From Labilibaculum antarcticum (GTDB lineage Bacteria; Bacteroidota; Bacteroidia; Bacteroidales; Marinifilaceae), in assembly GCF_002356295.1 (NCBI RefSeq), contig NZ_AP018042.1:558001-622000 (forward strand): DNA of 64,000 nt, in the 5' to 3' direction. This document shows positions 1 to 8,732 of the stretch, piece after piece (positions within the stretch are counted from its first letter, which is position 1; each line of letters opens with the position of its first letter). The position numbers were made by a program, and so were the translations under genes. The notes beneath the pieces are model-generated. The model did not search any database. It was not told where the DNA came from and was given only the letters and a program-made list of their open reading frames with translations.

Positions 1-828
1 AGAAACCATCGCCGCAAAAGAAGTATGTGGACGATCAGATGGATAATAAGTATCTTTCTCTGTTGGTTCCCGATTCGTACTGTTCTCTTTAAATATAGCC
101 TGATATTTAGAGTAAACAGAATCGTGAGGTAAATTTATCTCTGCATGAGGCAATGTATAAGTAAGCATGGCAAAAAATGGTTTGCCTTTGTTGTCTTTAA
201 TAAATTTAAGAGCCTGCTTATGAATCAGATCGTGAGAATATGTTTTACGACCATAATTTTCATTTTCAGGAAATTCTACTCTTTTTCCGTTATGCCATAA
301 ATGATCTGGATAATAATCATGAGCCTGGCGCTGGCAGTTATATCCATAAGATTCATCAAAACCCAATTTATTCGGAGTAGAGACAGATCCAGGTAAACCA
401 AGTCCCCATTTGCCAAAAATGCCAGTAGTAAAACCTTTAGATTTAAACATATCAGCCAAAGTAAAAGTATTGGCTTTCATTGGAGCTTGTCCTTCGGGCT
501 CAATTTCTTTATTACCACGGATTTGAGCATGTCCTGTGTGAAGCCCCGTCATTAAAGAACAACGAGAAGGAGCACAAACGGTACAGCCTGCATAATGTTG
601 GGTGAATTTCATTCCTTCTTTGGCCATCTCATCAATATTAGGTGTTTTGATGATTTCCTGACCATTGTAGCCTACATCTCCGTATCCCAAATCATCTGCA
701 AGAATGTAAATGACGTTCATAGGCTTCGTGTTTTCCACTACTTTTTTCTCAGAACTACTGCAACTGGTAATTAAAACCATAGAAGTTATGGCAATACCAG
801 AAACTAAAAGTATGTTAATTAATTTCAT
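1..828 (-). CDS. S1 family sulfatase (formylglycine type), C-terminus cut by window edge
   Basis: The reading frame opens with ATG at 828 and runs without a stop to base 1, giving the first 276 residues; the C-terminal part lies outside the window. The start gives a lipoprotein signal peptide ending in LITSC (Cys23). An ADDLGYGD metal-binding segment follows near residue 45, and the sulfatase signature C-A-P-S-R has its Cys at about residue 85, the residue converted to formylglycine. The segment GNKEIEPEGQ and the GKWGLG stretch are shared with the sulfatases at 17706-19178 and 41556-42965, so the three belong to one subgroup. Sulfatases of this family hydrolyse sulfate esters on sugars, here probably in the periplasm or on the cell surface. 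It is the last gene of the susC/susD side of region A. The exact sulfate position removed cannot be read from sequence. Confidence 0.93.
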   Translation of the reverse strand, partial: MKLINILLVSGIAITSMVLITSCSSSEKKVVENTKPMNVIYILADDLGYGDVGYNGQEIIKTPNIDEMAKEGMKFTQHYAGCTVCAPSRCSLMTGLHTGHAQIRGNKEIEPEGQAPMKANTFTLADMFKSKGFTTGIFGKWGLGLPGSVSTPNKLGFDESYGYNCQRQAHDYYPDHLWHNGKRVEFPENENYGRKTYSHDLIHKQALKFIKDNKGKPFFAMLTYTLPHAEINLPHDSVYSKYQAIFKENSTNREPTEKDTYYPSDRPHTSFAAMVS

Positions 829-889
829 CTATTTTTAATTTTTATTTACTATCAATAATTTAGGCGACAATACACTAAAAAATAATAAA

Positions 890-916
890 CACCCTCGGAG
901 CAAGCCCACGAGGTAT
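890..916 (-). terminator. Possible rho-independent terminator downstream of the 988-2565 sulfatase
   Basis: CCTCG (893-897) and CGAGG (909-913) form a short stem with an 11-nt loop. Read on the minus strand it is followed within about ten bases by an A/T-rich run ending in TTTTTT. It lies between two minus-strand sulfatase genes. The stem is short, so it may only weaken read-through. Confidence 0.35.
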
Positions 917-987
917 TTAACAAGCTTGTGAAAAGTAAAGAATTGAATGACTTTGGTATTTCAATCGTATATTGACGTGTTTCATCT

Positions 988-2565
988 TTAATCAATTGTC
1001 ATTGAACTACCCCACCAACTATTATCTGGGTCAAAGTCTTTTGAAAGCATTTTCATTCGTTGTTTTTCTAATTTAGGCCATTGATTTTTCACAACCGATT
1101 CCAAATATTGTTTCTCCAACTCTGCATTATACTCATCATCTTTTTCTGGAAATTTTGCACCAACTTCATGTAAGTAATCAAAAAGTTTTTTATTCATCTT
1201 TTTTACTAATCCAGGGTTATTCTCAGCAATATTTATAGATTCTTCTATATCATTTTTAAGATTGTACAACTCATTATGTCCATCTTCATAATAATGGATT
1301 AATTTATAATTTCCTTCTCTTATAATACTAGAAGGTTCTCCTCCCTGATTTCCATAGTGCGGATAATGCCAAATTAGTGGACGTTCAGCAATAGTTCCCC
1401 CCTTAAGAAGCGGCACCAAACTCACTCCATCAGAATGTTCTTCTGGCAAAAGATCAGCCCCTACCAATTCCAATAAAGTTGGAAAAAAGTCGGTCCCAGT
1501 TACAGGAGTGTTGTTTTTTTGACCATTTGTTAAACCTGGAACTTTTATAAAATAAGGTTCCCGAATTCCACCTTCAAATTGATACCCTTTTCCTCCACGC
1601 AATGGAAGGTTAGATGTAGAAAATGAATCTCCAGAAGCCACACCACCATTGTCTGATGTAAATATTACAATTGTATTTTCATCAAGTCCCATTTCTTTTA
1701 ACGTATTCATTACTTTCCCAATGGCATCATCCATTGTTTCAACTAGTCCGCCATAAATTGGGTTATCTTGCACCTGTCTGATTGGAAGAAAATGCCCCAT
1801 TTTAAAGCCTTGTTCTGCAATACCCAGATCTTTAGCCTTCTTTTGATATTTACCCCATTTTTCCTGAGTAGTTTGAATAGGACCATGTACAGCATAAAAT
1901 GAAAGAAAAGCGAAAAAGGTGGTATCCTTATTTTCTTTCATAAAATTTATTGTCTCATTCGCTAGGCGCATAGACAAGTTTTCACCTTTTTTTACATTTG
2001 GTAAAGATGGATTTACCCATGGAGAAAAATAACCTCCTTTAGGGCTACCACTTTCCCATCCTCCCTTATTTATATCAAATCCATGATCTCCTGGAGAAGA
2101 ACCTAAACCTCCTAAATGCCATTTGCCAGTGAAAAATGTTTTATATCCCTCTTCCTTTAAAGCCTCTGGCATAGTAACATAAGACGAGTCTAATTGGTGT
2201 TTATAGTCTGGAGGAAGTAATTTGCTATGTCTATTCTTTTTTCTCCATTTTGTTCCAACTGCTGCACCAATCCAATCAGTTATTCCATGTCGAGCAGTAT
2301 ACTTTCCTGTCATAATACTAGCTCTCGAAGGACTACAAACCGAACAATTGGCATAACCATTCGTAAAATTCATGCCTTCACTGGCAATCTTATCAATATT
2401 GGGCGTTTCGTAATATTTACTACCCATTATACCTGTATCGTAATATCCAAAATCATCCGCCAGAATAAACAAAATATTTGGTTTTACATTTTCAACTTTT
2501 TCTTTACACGACGTTAAGAATAACGTACATAAAAGAAAAAAAACCGACATATAAAAACTCTTCAT
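988..2565 (-). CDS. S1 family sulfatase, lipoprotein
   Basis: A 525-residue protein with a lipoprotein signal peptide (LFLTSC, Cys20), the metal-binding ADDFG motif at 36-40, the formylglycine motif C-S-P-S-R at 77-81 and a TSDNGG metal ligand segment in the middle. Length is normal for the family. It is a close paralogue of the sulfatase at 50221-51798 (same length, same order of motifs, long identical stretches such as GFDINKGG and WHYPHYGNQGGEPSSI), while it clearly differs from the GNKEI-type sulfatases at 1-828, 17706 and 41556. It should act on a sulfated sugar outside the cytoplasm. It follows susD after a 336-bp gap holding a hairpin, so it may be a separate or partly attenuated transcription unit. 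Confidence 0.93.
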   Translation of the reverse strand: MKSFYMSVFFLLCTLFLTSCKEKVENVKPNILFILADDFGYYDTGIMGSKYYETPNIDKIASEGMNFTNGYANCSVCSPSRASIMTGKYTARHGITDWIGAAVGTKWRKKNRHSKLLPPDYKHQLDSSYVTMPEALKEEGYKTFFTGKWHLGGLGSSPGDHGFDINKGGWESGSPKGGYFSPWVNPSLPNVKKGENLSMRLANETINFMKENKDTTFFAFLSFYAVHGPIQTTQEKWGKYQKKAKDLGIAEQGFKMGHFLPIRQVQDNPIYGGLVETMDDAIGKVMNTLKEMGLDENTIVIFTSDNGGVASGDSFSTSNLPLRGGKGYQFEGGIREPYFIKVPGLTNGQKNNTPVTGTDFFPTLLELVGADLLPEEHSDGVSLVPLLKGGTIAERPLIWHYPHYGNQGGEPSSIIREGNYKLIHYYEDGHNELYNLKNDIEESINIAENNPGLVKKMNKKLFDYLHEVGAKFPEKDDEYNAELEKQYLESVVKNQWPKLEKQRMKMLSKDFDPDNSWWGSSMTID

Positions 2566-2901
2566 TTTTAGGTTTTAATTGATTATTTAAAATTTAGAAT
2601 CACAAATAATATTTTAAAGTGTAAGTCAAGAAATCATAAAGAATAATTTAACTCCTTCAAGACACAATAGATTTGTTGACGTGATTTCTGTATGAATTTT
2701 CAGCTATTTTATTAAAATATTTATTCTAAAATATTCCTTCAAAATTAATTCTAAGCATTACAAATGACTGCGAATTAAAACTGCCTTCAGTTTTAGACCA
2801 AAGGCAGTTAAAAATAAAATATATTCAAATCACGAGTATTATATTGTATTTAAACATGATTAAAAATATCGTTTCTTGATTTTACTTTTAAAAAAAATGA
2901 A
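2566..2901. other. Gene-free gap between susD and the sulfatase
   Basis: This A/T-rich gap holds one clear hairpin, annotated separately at 2776-2812, next to the susD stop. I see no coding frame of note, and no GCAACATT regulator box of the kind found before susC. Confidence 0.5.
2776..2812 (-). terminator. Rho-independent terminator-like hairpin after susD
   Basis: Arms AACTGCCTT (2779-2787) and AAGGCAGTT (2801-2809) pair perfectly around a 13-nt loop. On the minus strand the stem is followed by TTTTAATT. It lies about 90 bp past the susD stop and would limit transcription into the sulfatase at 988-2565. Confidence 0.6.
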
Positions 2902-4494
2902 CTACCAGCCATAATTTTGAATTAGACTTGTGTTAGATGAAAGTGCATTAAAATGTATAGGTAAAATATAAAATTTATCAGTAATGGCATCTAGAGTAAT
3001 TTTTCTAACAGTTCCACCACTAACATCCCAGTTAAGCTCAATTTCATCTTTTAGCCTACCTGTTCTCTGACAATCATAAAAGTAATGTCCTTCATATACT
3101 AATTCCCATTTTCTTTCCTTCCAAATAGCTTCTCTTAACTCTTCTTTAGAAATTGGCAGCTCAATTAAAGGCTGTCCGGCTCTTTGCTTCACTTCATTAA
3201 TTCCAAAAATAGTATTGTTATCAGGAGCACCATTTGCTTCATTTAATGCTTCAGAATGCATAAGTAACACATCTGCATAGCGCATATATACAGTATTATC
3301 GCCATAATCACCAGAACCAAGAGCACTAATTGATGGATTGTCATAATCACTAGCAAATTTCCAAACCTGAGGACGTAAGAAATTACCCGAACCATAGTTT
3401 ATTGTATCCCCACTATTATCAACATAACTAGTTAAATATGTAGTACTAAACCTGTTATCAGATTCTCCATTAGTATCAACCCACTGATCAAAGAAACTTT
3501 TATTAGAAAAAGCTTGTTTCCATGCATAAGGTGTAATATCAGCTCCTCTTATACCCAATCTGGCAGCAGCTTGCGTTCCTTCTCCAGTAACACCTGCTAT
3601 ACTAGACTCTAAATATTGAATTGAAAAAATAATTTCTTCGTTATTTTCATTTTCATTTTTAAAAATATCGGCAAAATTTGGTTCTAAAGCATATGGACCG
3701 TTAGTAATTAATTCTGCACATTTTTCTGCAGCTAAAGCCCATTTAGAATCATCACCAGGATCTAAGGTTCCTGATGTATAATTATATTGCAAACCTGCTT
3801 GGGTTAAGTAAACTTTTGCTAGAAGTGCAGTAGCAGCCCCTTTTTTGGCTCTTCCGTTTTCAACACCATTTGCAAATGAAGCCTCAGGTAAATTGGCTTC
3901 TGCAAATTGCAGATCTTCAACTATAAAATCATACACTTCGCTTCTATCTACTTGTTTTAAAAATTGAGATTCAAAAACAGATTCATCTGCTCCCTCTAAA
4001 GGCGTAACAGCATCTTGAATTGAACTTGGAACAACAGTTACTAATGGTATGTGACCAAACATTCTTACTGTATTAAAGTATACCATTGCTCTAATATACT
4101 TCACCTCACCTAATAACTGATTCTTTAAGTCATCTTCTAATGAAGAATTCTCTAATACTGAAATCATCGAATTAGCTGTTCCAATAATTTTATAGCCTTG
4201 CGTCCAAAGTGCCCATAAACCCCCTGTATTATCAGTATATGTCAACGTATTGAAATTTTGATCCCAAAAATGACCTAATGAACCAGGTAAGGCTTCACTC
4301 AACATAAATTGTTGATACCAATAATTATTATTTTGCAATCCATCATAAACTCCTATAACGCCAACAATTGCATCGTTTTCAGTTTGAAAAAAGTTTTCCG
4401 GAGTAACAGCGTCATACACTTCTTCTTCTAATACATCCTCACAAGAAAAGAGTAATAATACTGTTGCTAATAATATAAATATATGTTTCATCAT
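2902..4494 (-). CDS. SusD/RagB-family outer-membrane glycan-binding lipoprotein
   Basis: A 530-residue protein that starts with a lipoprotein signal peptide (LLLFSC, Cys18) and has the SusD layout: an N-terminal part of helical repeats (residues about 40-340) and a C-terminal SusD_RagB part ending with the typical LWKERKWELxYEGHYFYD-like segment near residue 470 (here KERKWELVYEGHYFYD) and a final LIQNYGW. SusD proteins sit on the cell surface as a lid on the SusC transporter and select the oligosaccharide. The gene starts 14 bp after the stop of the SusC gene, so the two are co-transcribed and form a cognate pair. The substrate is not readable from sequence, but the sulfatases and GH2 enzymes around it point to a sulfated galactan. 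Confidence 0.96.
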   Translation of the reverse strand: MMKHIFILLATVLLLFSCEDVLEEEVYDAVTPENFFQTENDAIVGVIGVYDGLQNNNYWYQQFMLSEALPGSLGHFWDQNFNTLTYTDNTGGLWALWTQGYKIIGTANSMISVLENSSLEDDLKNQLLGEVKYIRAMVYFNTVRMFGHIPLVTVVPSSIQDAVTPLEGADESVFESQFLKQVDRSEVYDFIVEDLQFAEANLPEASFANGVENGRAKKGAATALLAKVYLTQAGLQYNYTSGTLDPGDDSKWALAAEKCAELITNGPYALEPNFADIFKNENENNEEIIFSIQYLESSIAGVTGEGTQAAARLGIRGADITPYAWKQAFSNKSFFDQWVDTNGESDNRFSTTYLTSYVDNSGDTINYGSGNFLRPQVWKFASDYDNPSISALGSGDYGDNTVYMRYADVLLMHSEALNEANGAPDNNTIFGINEVKQRAGQPLIELPISKEELREAIWKERKWELVYEGHYFYDCQRTGRLKDEIELNWDVSGGTVRKITLDAITDKFYILPIHFNALSSNTSLIQNYGW

Positions 4495-4508
4495 AAAAAA
4501 ATTTAAAA

Positions 4509-7505
4509 TTAAAAATTGACCTGAAATCCTACAGTAAATGATCGTGGATTAGGATAGGAATTTCTATCAACTCCAAATGTATTATTACCTGGTGTTGAAT
4601 TAACGTCAGGGTCAAAACCAGAATACTTAGTAATTGTGAAAACATTTTGAGCACTAAAATATAACGAGGCATTCTCAAAAACACCAAATTTTGGTAATGT
4701 ATAACCTAAACGAATATTCTGTAATCTTAAATAACTTCCATCTTCTACCCGAAGTCTCTGCTTACTAAATTCAGTTTCCCCTGTAAGTCTAGGGTATTTC
4801 GCAGTAGGATTACTTGGTGTCCAAGTATTATCAATTAATTTCGTTGATAAATTAGTTCTAATTATCTTAGTGCCCTCCAAATATGAAGAAGTTCCATTAT
4901 ATATTTCATTCCCTTGAACACCATAAAAGGAAAGATCTAATGATAGCCTTTTATAAGAAAAATTAGCGCTAACTGCATATGAAAAATCTGGATTAGGATC
5001 AAAAATAATTCCTAAATCATCACCATCTATTACACCATCTTCATTCATGTCAACTGCTCGTTCATCTCCTACAGATAAACCGTTAATTGGATTTCCATCA
5101 CTATCTGAATAAGCATCTAGCTCTTCTTGATTCTGAATGATTCCATCACTAAAATAACCTCTTTGAACGCCTAACGACTCTCCTATTTTCCATGTTTGAG
5201 TAGCATCTCCAACTAAGCTAACAATTTCATTTTTGTTTAAAAATAAATCTGTTTTTATACTAGCTTTAAAATTATCGTTGTCTACTATACTAGTATTAGC
5301 CGAAATTTCAAATCCTTTATTTTGCAACTCCCCAGTATTTAATAATGCACTACTAAAACCAGAAGTTTCAATTAAACTAACACTTAAAAGAAGATCTGTA
5401 GTTGTTTTTTCATAGTAATCAATAGTTAAATCAACTCTCTTAAATAACTTAGCATCTAGGCCTATATTGATACTTTTGGTAGTTTCCCACCTTAAATCAG
5501 AATTCGCAAGTCTAGTTGCAGACACACCTGATTCAATAGCAGTTCCTACAGGATAATTAGCTAAACCAAAAACTGCCAATGATTTCTGTAGTCCAATATT
5601 TTGATTTCCTGTTTTCCCCCAACCTACTCTCAATTTTAATCTGTTAACTACATCTTTAGTATTTTCCATGAAATCTTCATTAGAAACTACCCAAGCACCA
5701 GATGCTGCTGGGAAAAACCCCCATTTATTTCCATCACCAAATCTTGAGCTACCATCATATCTGGCAGAAACAGAAACCAAATACTTACCATCCATAGAAT
5801 AATTAACACGACCTAAATAAGATAACAATTGCCATTTATTTTTACTGGAATAAGGCGTTCCAAATTCAGATGCAGCATTAATATTATTATATTCAAATGC
5901 ATCTGTAAAAAAATTTGTTGCAGAAACAGAAACAGATTCATAAGACTGTTCTTCATATGTTGTACCCGCAACTACATCTAGCCTATGCTTATCATTAAAA
6001 ACATTGTTATAAGAAAAAATGTTTTCAGTCACGAAGTGAGAAGTGTTTCTATTCACAATAGAAGCTCTTCCATTTACCAATCCTCCGGTAATTGTTGTAG
6101 TAGGATTATAAGTACCTTGTTTATAGTTATTAAAATCTCCTCCGAAACTTGTTTTAAAACTGAAATTTTTGAAAGGCTTTACAGTTACGTTAAAATTTCC
6201 CAAGACATCCCAATTTCTTGCTCCATTTGTCAACTCATTTACCGTTGCCAGAGGATTTTCTATTCCCTGAGCACCAGGTAAGTTGTTAGCCGTATATGTC
6301 CCGTCTTCATTATAAACAGGTAATGCAGGCGACATTTTAATGGCTTGATTAATGGTTCCTCCCCCACCTTCACCAGAAGTGTTTTCTCCGGAATCGTTTG
6401 TGTTTTCATGAGTAAGATATACGTTAACTCCCGTAGTTAACCAAGGTGTTATATCCATTTGATTTGCTAAACGCACACCATATCTTTTATAATCACCACC
6501 TTTTATAATTCCCTGATGATCAAGATAGTTAAGAGAGACACTCGTACGGCTATTTTCAGTACCACCCGAAATATTAATTTGATGACTCTGCACATAACCA
6601 GTTCTGGTTATTTCATCAAACCAATCAGTTCCTTCTCCTAAAGATGATGGAGATGGTTGGGTTATAGAACTACCATTATAGAACACTTCACTTGGATCCG
6701 TACCTCCTGCAATCTCCCAATCTGTGAAGAAAGTAGCAAACTCATTCGCATTCATCAAATTAAGATCTGTACCAATATTTTCAACAGTAAATCTTGTAGA
6801 GTATGAAATTTTTGGCTTACCAACTTTTCCTTTTTTAGAAGTCATCAGAATAACCCCATTTGCCCCTCTAGAACCATAAATTGCTGTACTAGAAGCATCT
6901 TTTAACACTTCTATAGATTCAATATCTCCAACAGAAATATTATCTATATTATCTAAAGGTATACCATCAACAACATATAAAGGAGATGAACCACTATTTA
7001 CTGAATTTTGTCCACGAATAACAATTGATGTACCACCGCCAGGAGCAGCTGAATTAGTTCTTACCTGCACACCTGTTGCTTGTCCTTGTAATGCTTGCCC
7101 AACAGATTGAACGGGTCTAACTGTAAGTTCATCACTACTGACAGATGATATAGAACCAGTAAGGTCGCTTTTTCTTTGCGTACCATATCCAATAACGACT
7201 ACCTCTTCAAGTTTAGTAAAATCTTCTTGTAAGACTACTACAAGGTTTGTTTTTTCTCCTATTAAAATTTCTTGTGCAGTAAACCCTAAATAACTAAACA
7301 CTAGGGTTTCATTCTTAGCTACGTCTATTGTGTAATTTCCTCCAATATCCGTGGATGTTCCAGTAAACGTTCCTTTAACTACGATGGATACTCCAGGTAA
7401 AGGAATACTCCCTTCATCGGTTACTGTTCCAGAGACTGTGTTTTGTGCCCACAAAGGGCCAAAATTAAAACAGCATAGAATAAATGTCATTAAAATCAAT
7501 TTCAT
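4509..7505 (-). CDS. SusC/RagA-family TonB-dependent outer-membrane transporter
   Basis: A 998-residue protein with a signal peptide ending in LWAQ, a carboxypeptidase-D-like regulatory domain (about 23-100, VSGTVTDEGSIPLPGVSIVV), a TonB-box-like segment (LEEVVVIGYGTQRK, about 101-114), a plug with the hallmark SSTAIYGSRGANGVI near 205-220 and a long beta-barrel ending in aromatic FQVNF. It imports oligosaccharides across the outer membrane using TonB energy. It is the first gene of the susC-susD unit. Its promoter (7557-7617) carries the same regulator box and spacing as the sulfatase operon promoter near 19236-19291, so the hybrid regulator at 19461 very probably controls it. Confidence 0.97.
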   Translation of the reverse strand: MKLILMTFILCCFNFGPLWAQNTVSGTVTDEGSIPLPGVSIVVKGTFTGTSTDIGGNYTIDVAKNETLVFSYLGFTAQEILIGEKTNLVVVLQEDFTKLEEVVVIGYGTQRKSDLTGSISSVSSDELTVRPVQSVGQALQGQATGVQVRTNSAAPGGGTSIVIRGQNSVNSGSSPLYVVDGIPLDNIDNISVGDIESIEVLKDASSTAIYGSRGANGVILMTSKKGKVGKPKISYSTRFTVENIGTDLNLMNANEFATFFTDWEIAGGTDPSEVFYNGSSITQPSPSSLGEGTDWFDEITRTGYVQSHQINISGGTENSRTSVSLNYLDHQGIIKGGDYKRYGVRLANQMDITPWLTTGVNVYLTHENTNDSGENTSGEGGGGTINQAIKMSPALPVYNEDGTYTANNLPGAQGIENPLATVNELTNGARNWDVLGNFNVTVKPFKNFSFKTSFGGDFNNYKQGTYNPTTTITGGLVNGRASIVNRNTSHFVTENIFSYNNVFNDKHRLDVVAGTTYEEQSYESVSVSATNFFTDAFEYNNINAASEFGTPYSSKNKWQLLSYLGRVNYSMDGKYLVSVSARYDGSSRFGDGNKWGFFPAASGAWVVSNEDFMENTKDVVNRLKLRVGWGKTGNQNIGLQKSLAVFGLANYPVGTAIESGVSATRLANSDLRWETTKSINIGLDAKLFKRVDLTIDYYEKTTTDLLLSVSLIETSGFSSALLNTGELQNKGFEISANTSIVDNDNFKASIKTDLFLNKNEIVSLVGDATQTWKIGESLGVQRGYFSDGIIQNQEELDAYSDSDGNPINGLSVGDERAVDMNEDGVIDGDDLGIIFDPNPDFSYAVSANFSYKRLSLDLSFYGVQGNEIYNGTSSYLEGTKIIRTNLSTKLIDNTWTPSNPTAKYPRLTGETEFSKQRLRVEDGSYLRLQNIRLGYTLPKFGVFENASLYFSAQNVFTITKYSGFDPDVNSTPGNNTFGVDRNSYPNPRSFTVGFQVNF

Positions 7506-7556
7506 AGTTTAATTATTAAAATTTAACTTCATATAGGTTTTATGATTTCATTGCTG

Positions 7557-7617
7557 TAAATATAGTAAGTATTGAAATCTTAAAATTCTCAAATAAGGGG
7601 TCAAAATGTTGCTTTTT
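7557..7617 (-). promoter_or_regulatory. susC promoter with putative hybrid-regulator box
   Basis: Read on the minus strand: box GCAACATT (7612-7605), then TTTG starting 12 nt later, then TATATTTA (7564-7557), one base off the Bacteroidota -7 consensus TAnnTTTG. The box-to--7 distance is 40 nt, exactly as in the sulfatase operon promoter at 19236-19291. The spacer between TTTG and the -7 box is 25 nt in both, longer than the usual 19-21, so the TTTG may not be a true -33 element; activation by the regulator would then be needed. The surrounding 28 nt (7590-7617) also resemble 19320-19346. Confidence 0.65.
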
Positions 7618-7739
7618 AGCTTTATCTGTAGGTTTCCACTTTCTATTCAAGTGTATTTGAGTCATTTTGCTGCAAATATCTATTTCTAGAGATTAATTTA
7701 ACATATAATTATCATTAAGAATTTAGAATTCCAGTCCAA

Positions 7740-8318
7740 CCTTTAGTTCTAATTTCAGTACCTAACTTCGCGTAATACTTTTATATCTACTGGGTATATT
7801 TCACCCGATGCTAAAGGGCCTGTATTAATAATTGAGGTTTTATCGTATTTAATTTCTACGATATCCAGTAGAGTTGTTCTCACAATTGCATTAAAACTAT
7901 TCAATCCTAAATCATCAAGTATCAATAGGTCTGCCTTTTCAATCTTTATTAATAGCTTGATAAAAGTGCCTTCGGTTCTAGAGAGTCTAATATCATCAAT
8001 AAATCAGCTATAATACAAGGTTGTGCAGCATCATGCAAGCTCGGTGTGCTAATGTTTGGGCAATATAACTCTTACCTTTTCCTTTAATCCTGTGATGATT
8101 AGATTCTCTTTTCGTTTTAAAAAATCAAATGATGCGAGGCGTTCCAGAACATTTCGATCAAGTGATCTACTTGTTGCATAATCAATATCCTCAACAGTGG
8201 CCAGATTTCTGAATTTGGCTGATACTTTTAAATTTGCGATTTTCTTATTGTATCTATATTCCCATTCCTGATCGACCAATAATGCAATAAGTTGATCGAT
8301 TATATAATCTTTATACAT
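7740..8318 (-). pseudogene. Decayed IS21-type istB (transposase helper ATPase)
   Basis: The N-terminal piece (8318-8049) reads as the start of an IstB protein, ending with NLIITG directly before the P-loop. A frameshift there breaks the gene: in the next frame the sequence continues as KGKGKSYIAQTLAHRACM, the Walker A region, then meets stops. A third stretch around 7985-7830 reads GTFIKLLIKIEKADLLILDD, the Walker B region of IstB. At least two frameshifts and several stops make it non-functional. No istA partner is visible. It lies immediately upstream of the susC promoter and marks an old insertion inside the PUL. Confidence 0.85.
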
Positions 8319-8350
8319 TCCCGTTTGCAGGGAGTTGTAATAGGTTTCAC

Positions 8351-8390
8351 TTTATCTGTTCTAACAGCTCTAGCTGTTAGAACAGATAAA
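8351..8390. repeat. Perfect 40-bp palindrome (19-bp arms)
   Basis: The arms are TTTATCTGTTCTAACAGCT and its exact reverse complement, separated only by CT. It sits between the istB remnant and a broken sulfatase. It could be two abutting transposon ends, or a strong transcription stop. There is no poly-T directly after either arm, so a mobile-element origin is at least as likely as a terminator. Confidence 0.85.
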
Positions 8391-8414
8391 CTGAGTATAA
8401 GAATTTACATGTAT

Positions 8415-8712
8415 TCATTTACCCCTTTTAATAAAAAAGTAAAAATTTTCACCATCTATGTTTTTTGGTTTTCGTAATTGACACAAATCTGCAAATGTTG
8501 GACAAATGTCATATAAAAAAAATTGCTTCCCAAGTACCCAATGACTTCCTATCGCAAGACCATTATCTGAAGTGAAAACAATAATGATATTATCATACAA
8601 CTTTAAATATTTGAATGATATCACCAATTCGATCATCCAGATGGCTAATTAACCCATAATAATCGAAATAGATGCTCTTATAATTTCCAGCGTTCTTGGC
8701 CATGGAGCTAGA
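8415..8712 (-). pseudogene. Remnant of an S1 sulfatase gene
   Basis: On the minus strand the segment around 8700-8600 reads AGNYKSIYFDYYGLISHLDD, the conserved stretch before the metal site of S1 sulfatases. After a frameshift near 8605 it continues LYDNIIIVFTSDNG, the metal-binding signature, and then DICPTFADLC. Only the middle of the enzyme is left: the formylglycine motif and both ends are gone. It lies directly after the GH2 gene at 8733 in transcription order, so the operon may once have carried another sulfatase that was destroyed by the event that left the istB remnant. Confidence 0.8.
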
Positions 8713-8732
8713 GTTTCATAACCAAACCTCAT

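Noticed and set aside
8292-8477. Plus-strand frame of 61 codons across the palindrome
   Set aside because: It bridges the istB relic, the palindrome and the broken sulfatase on the opposite strand; no protein similarity.
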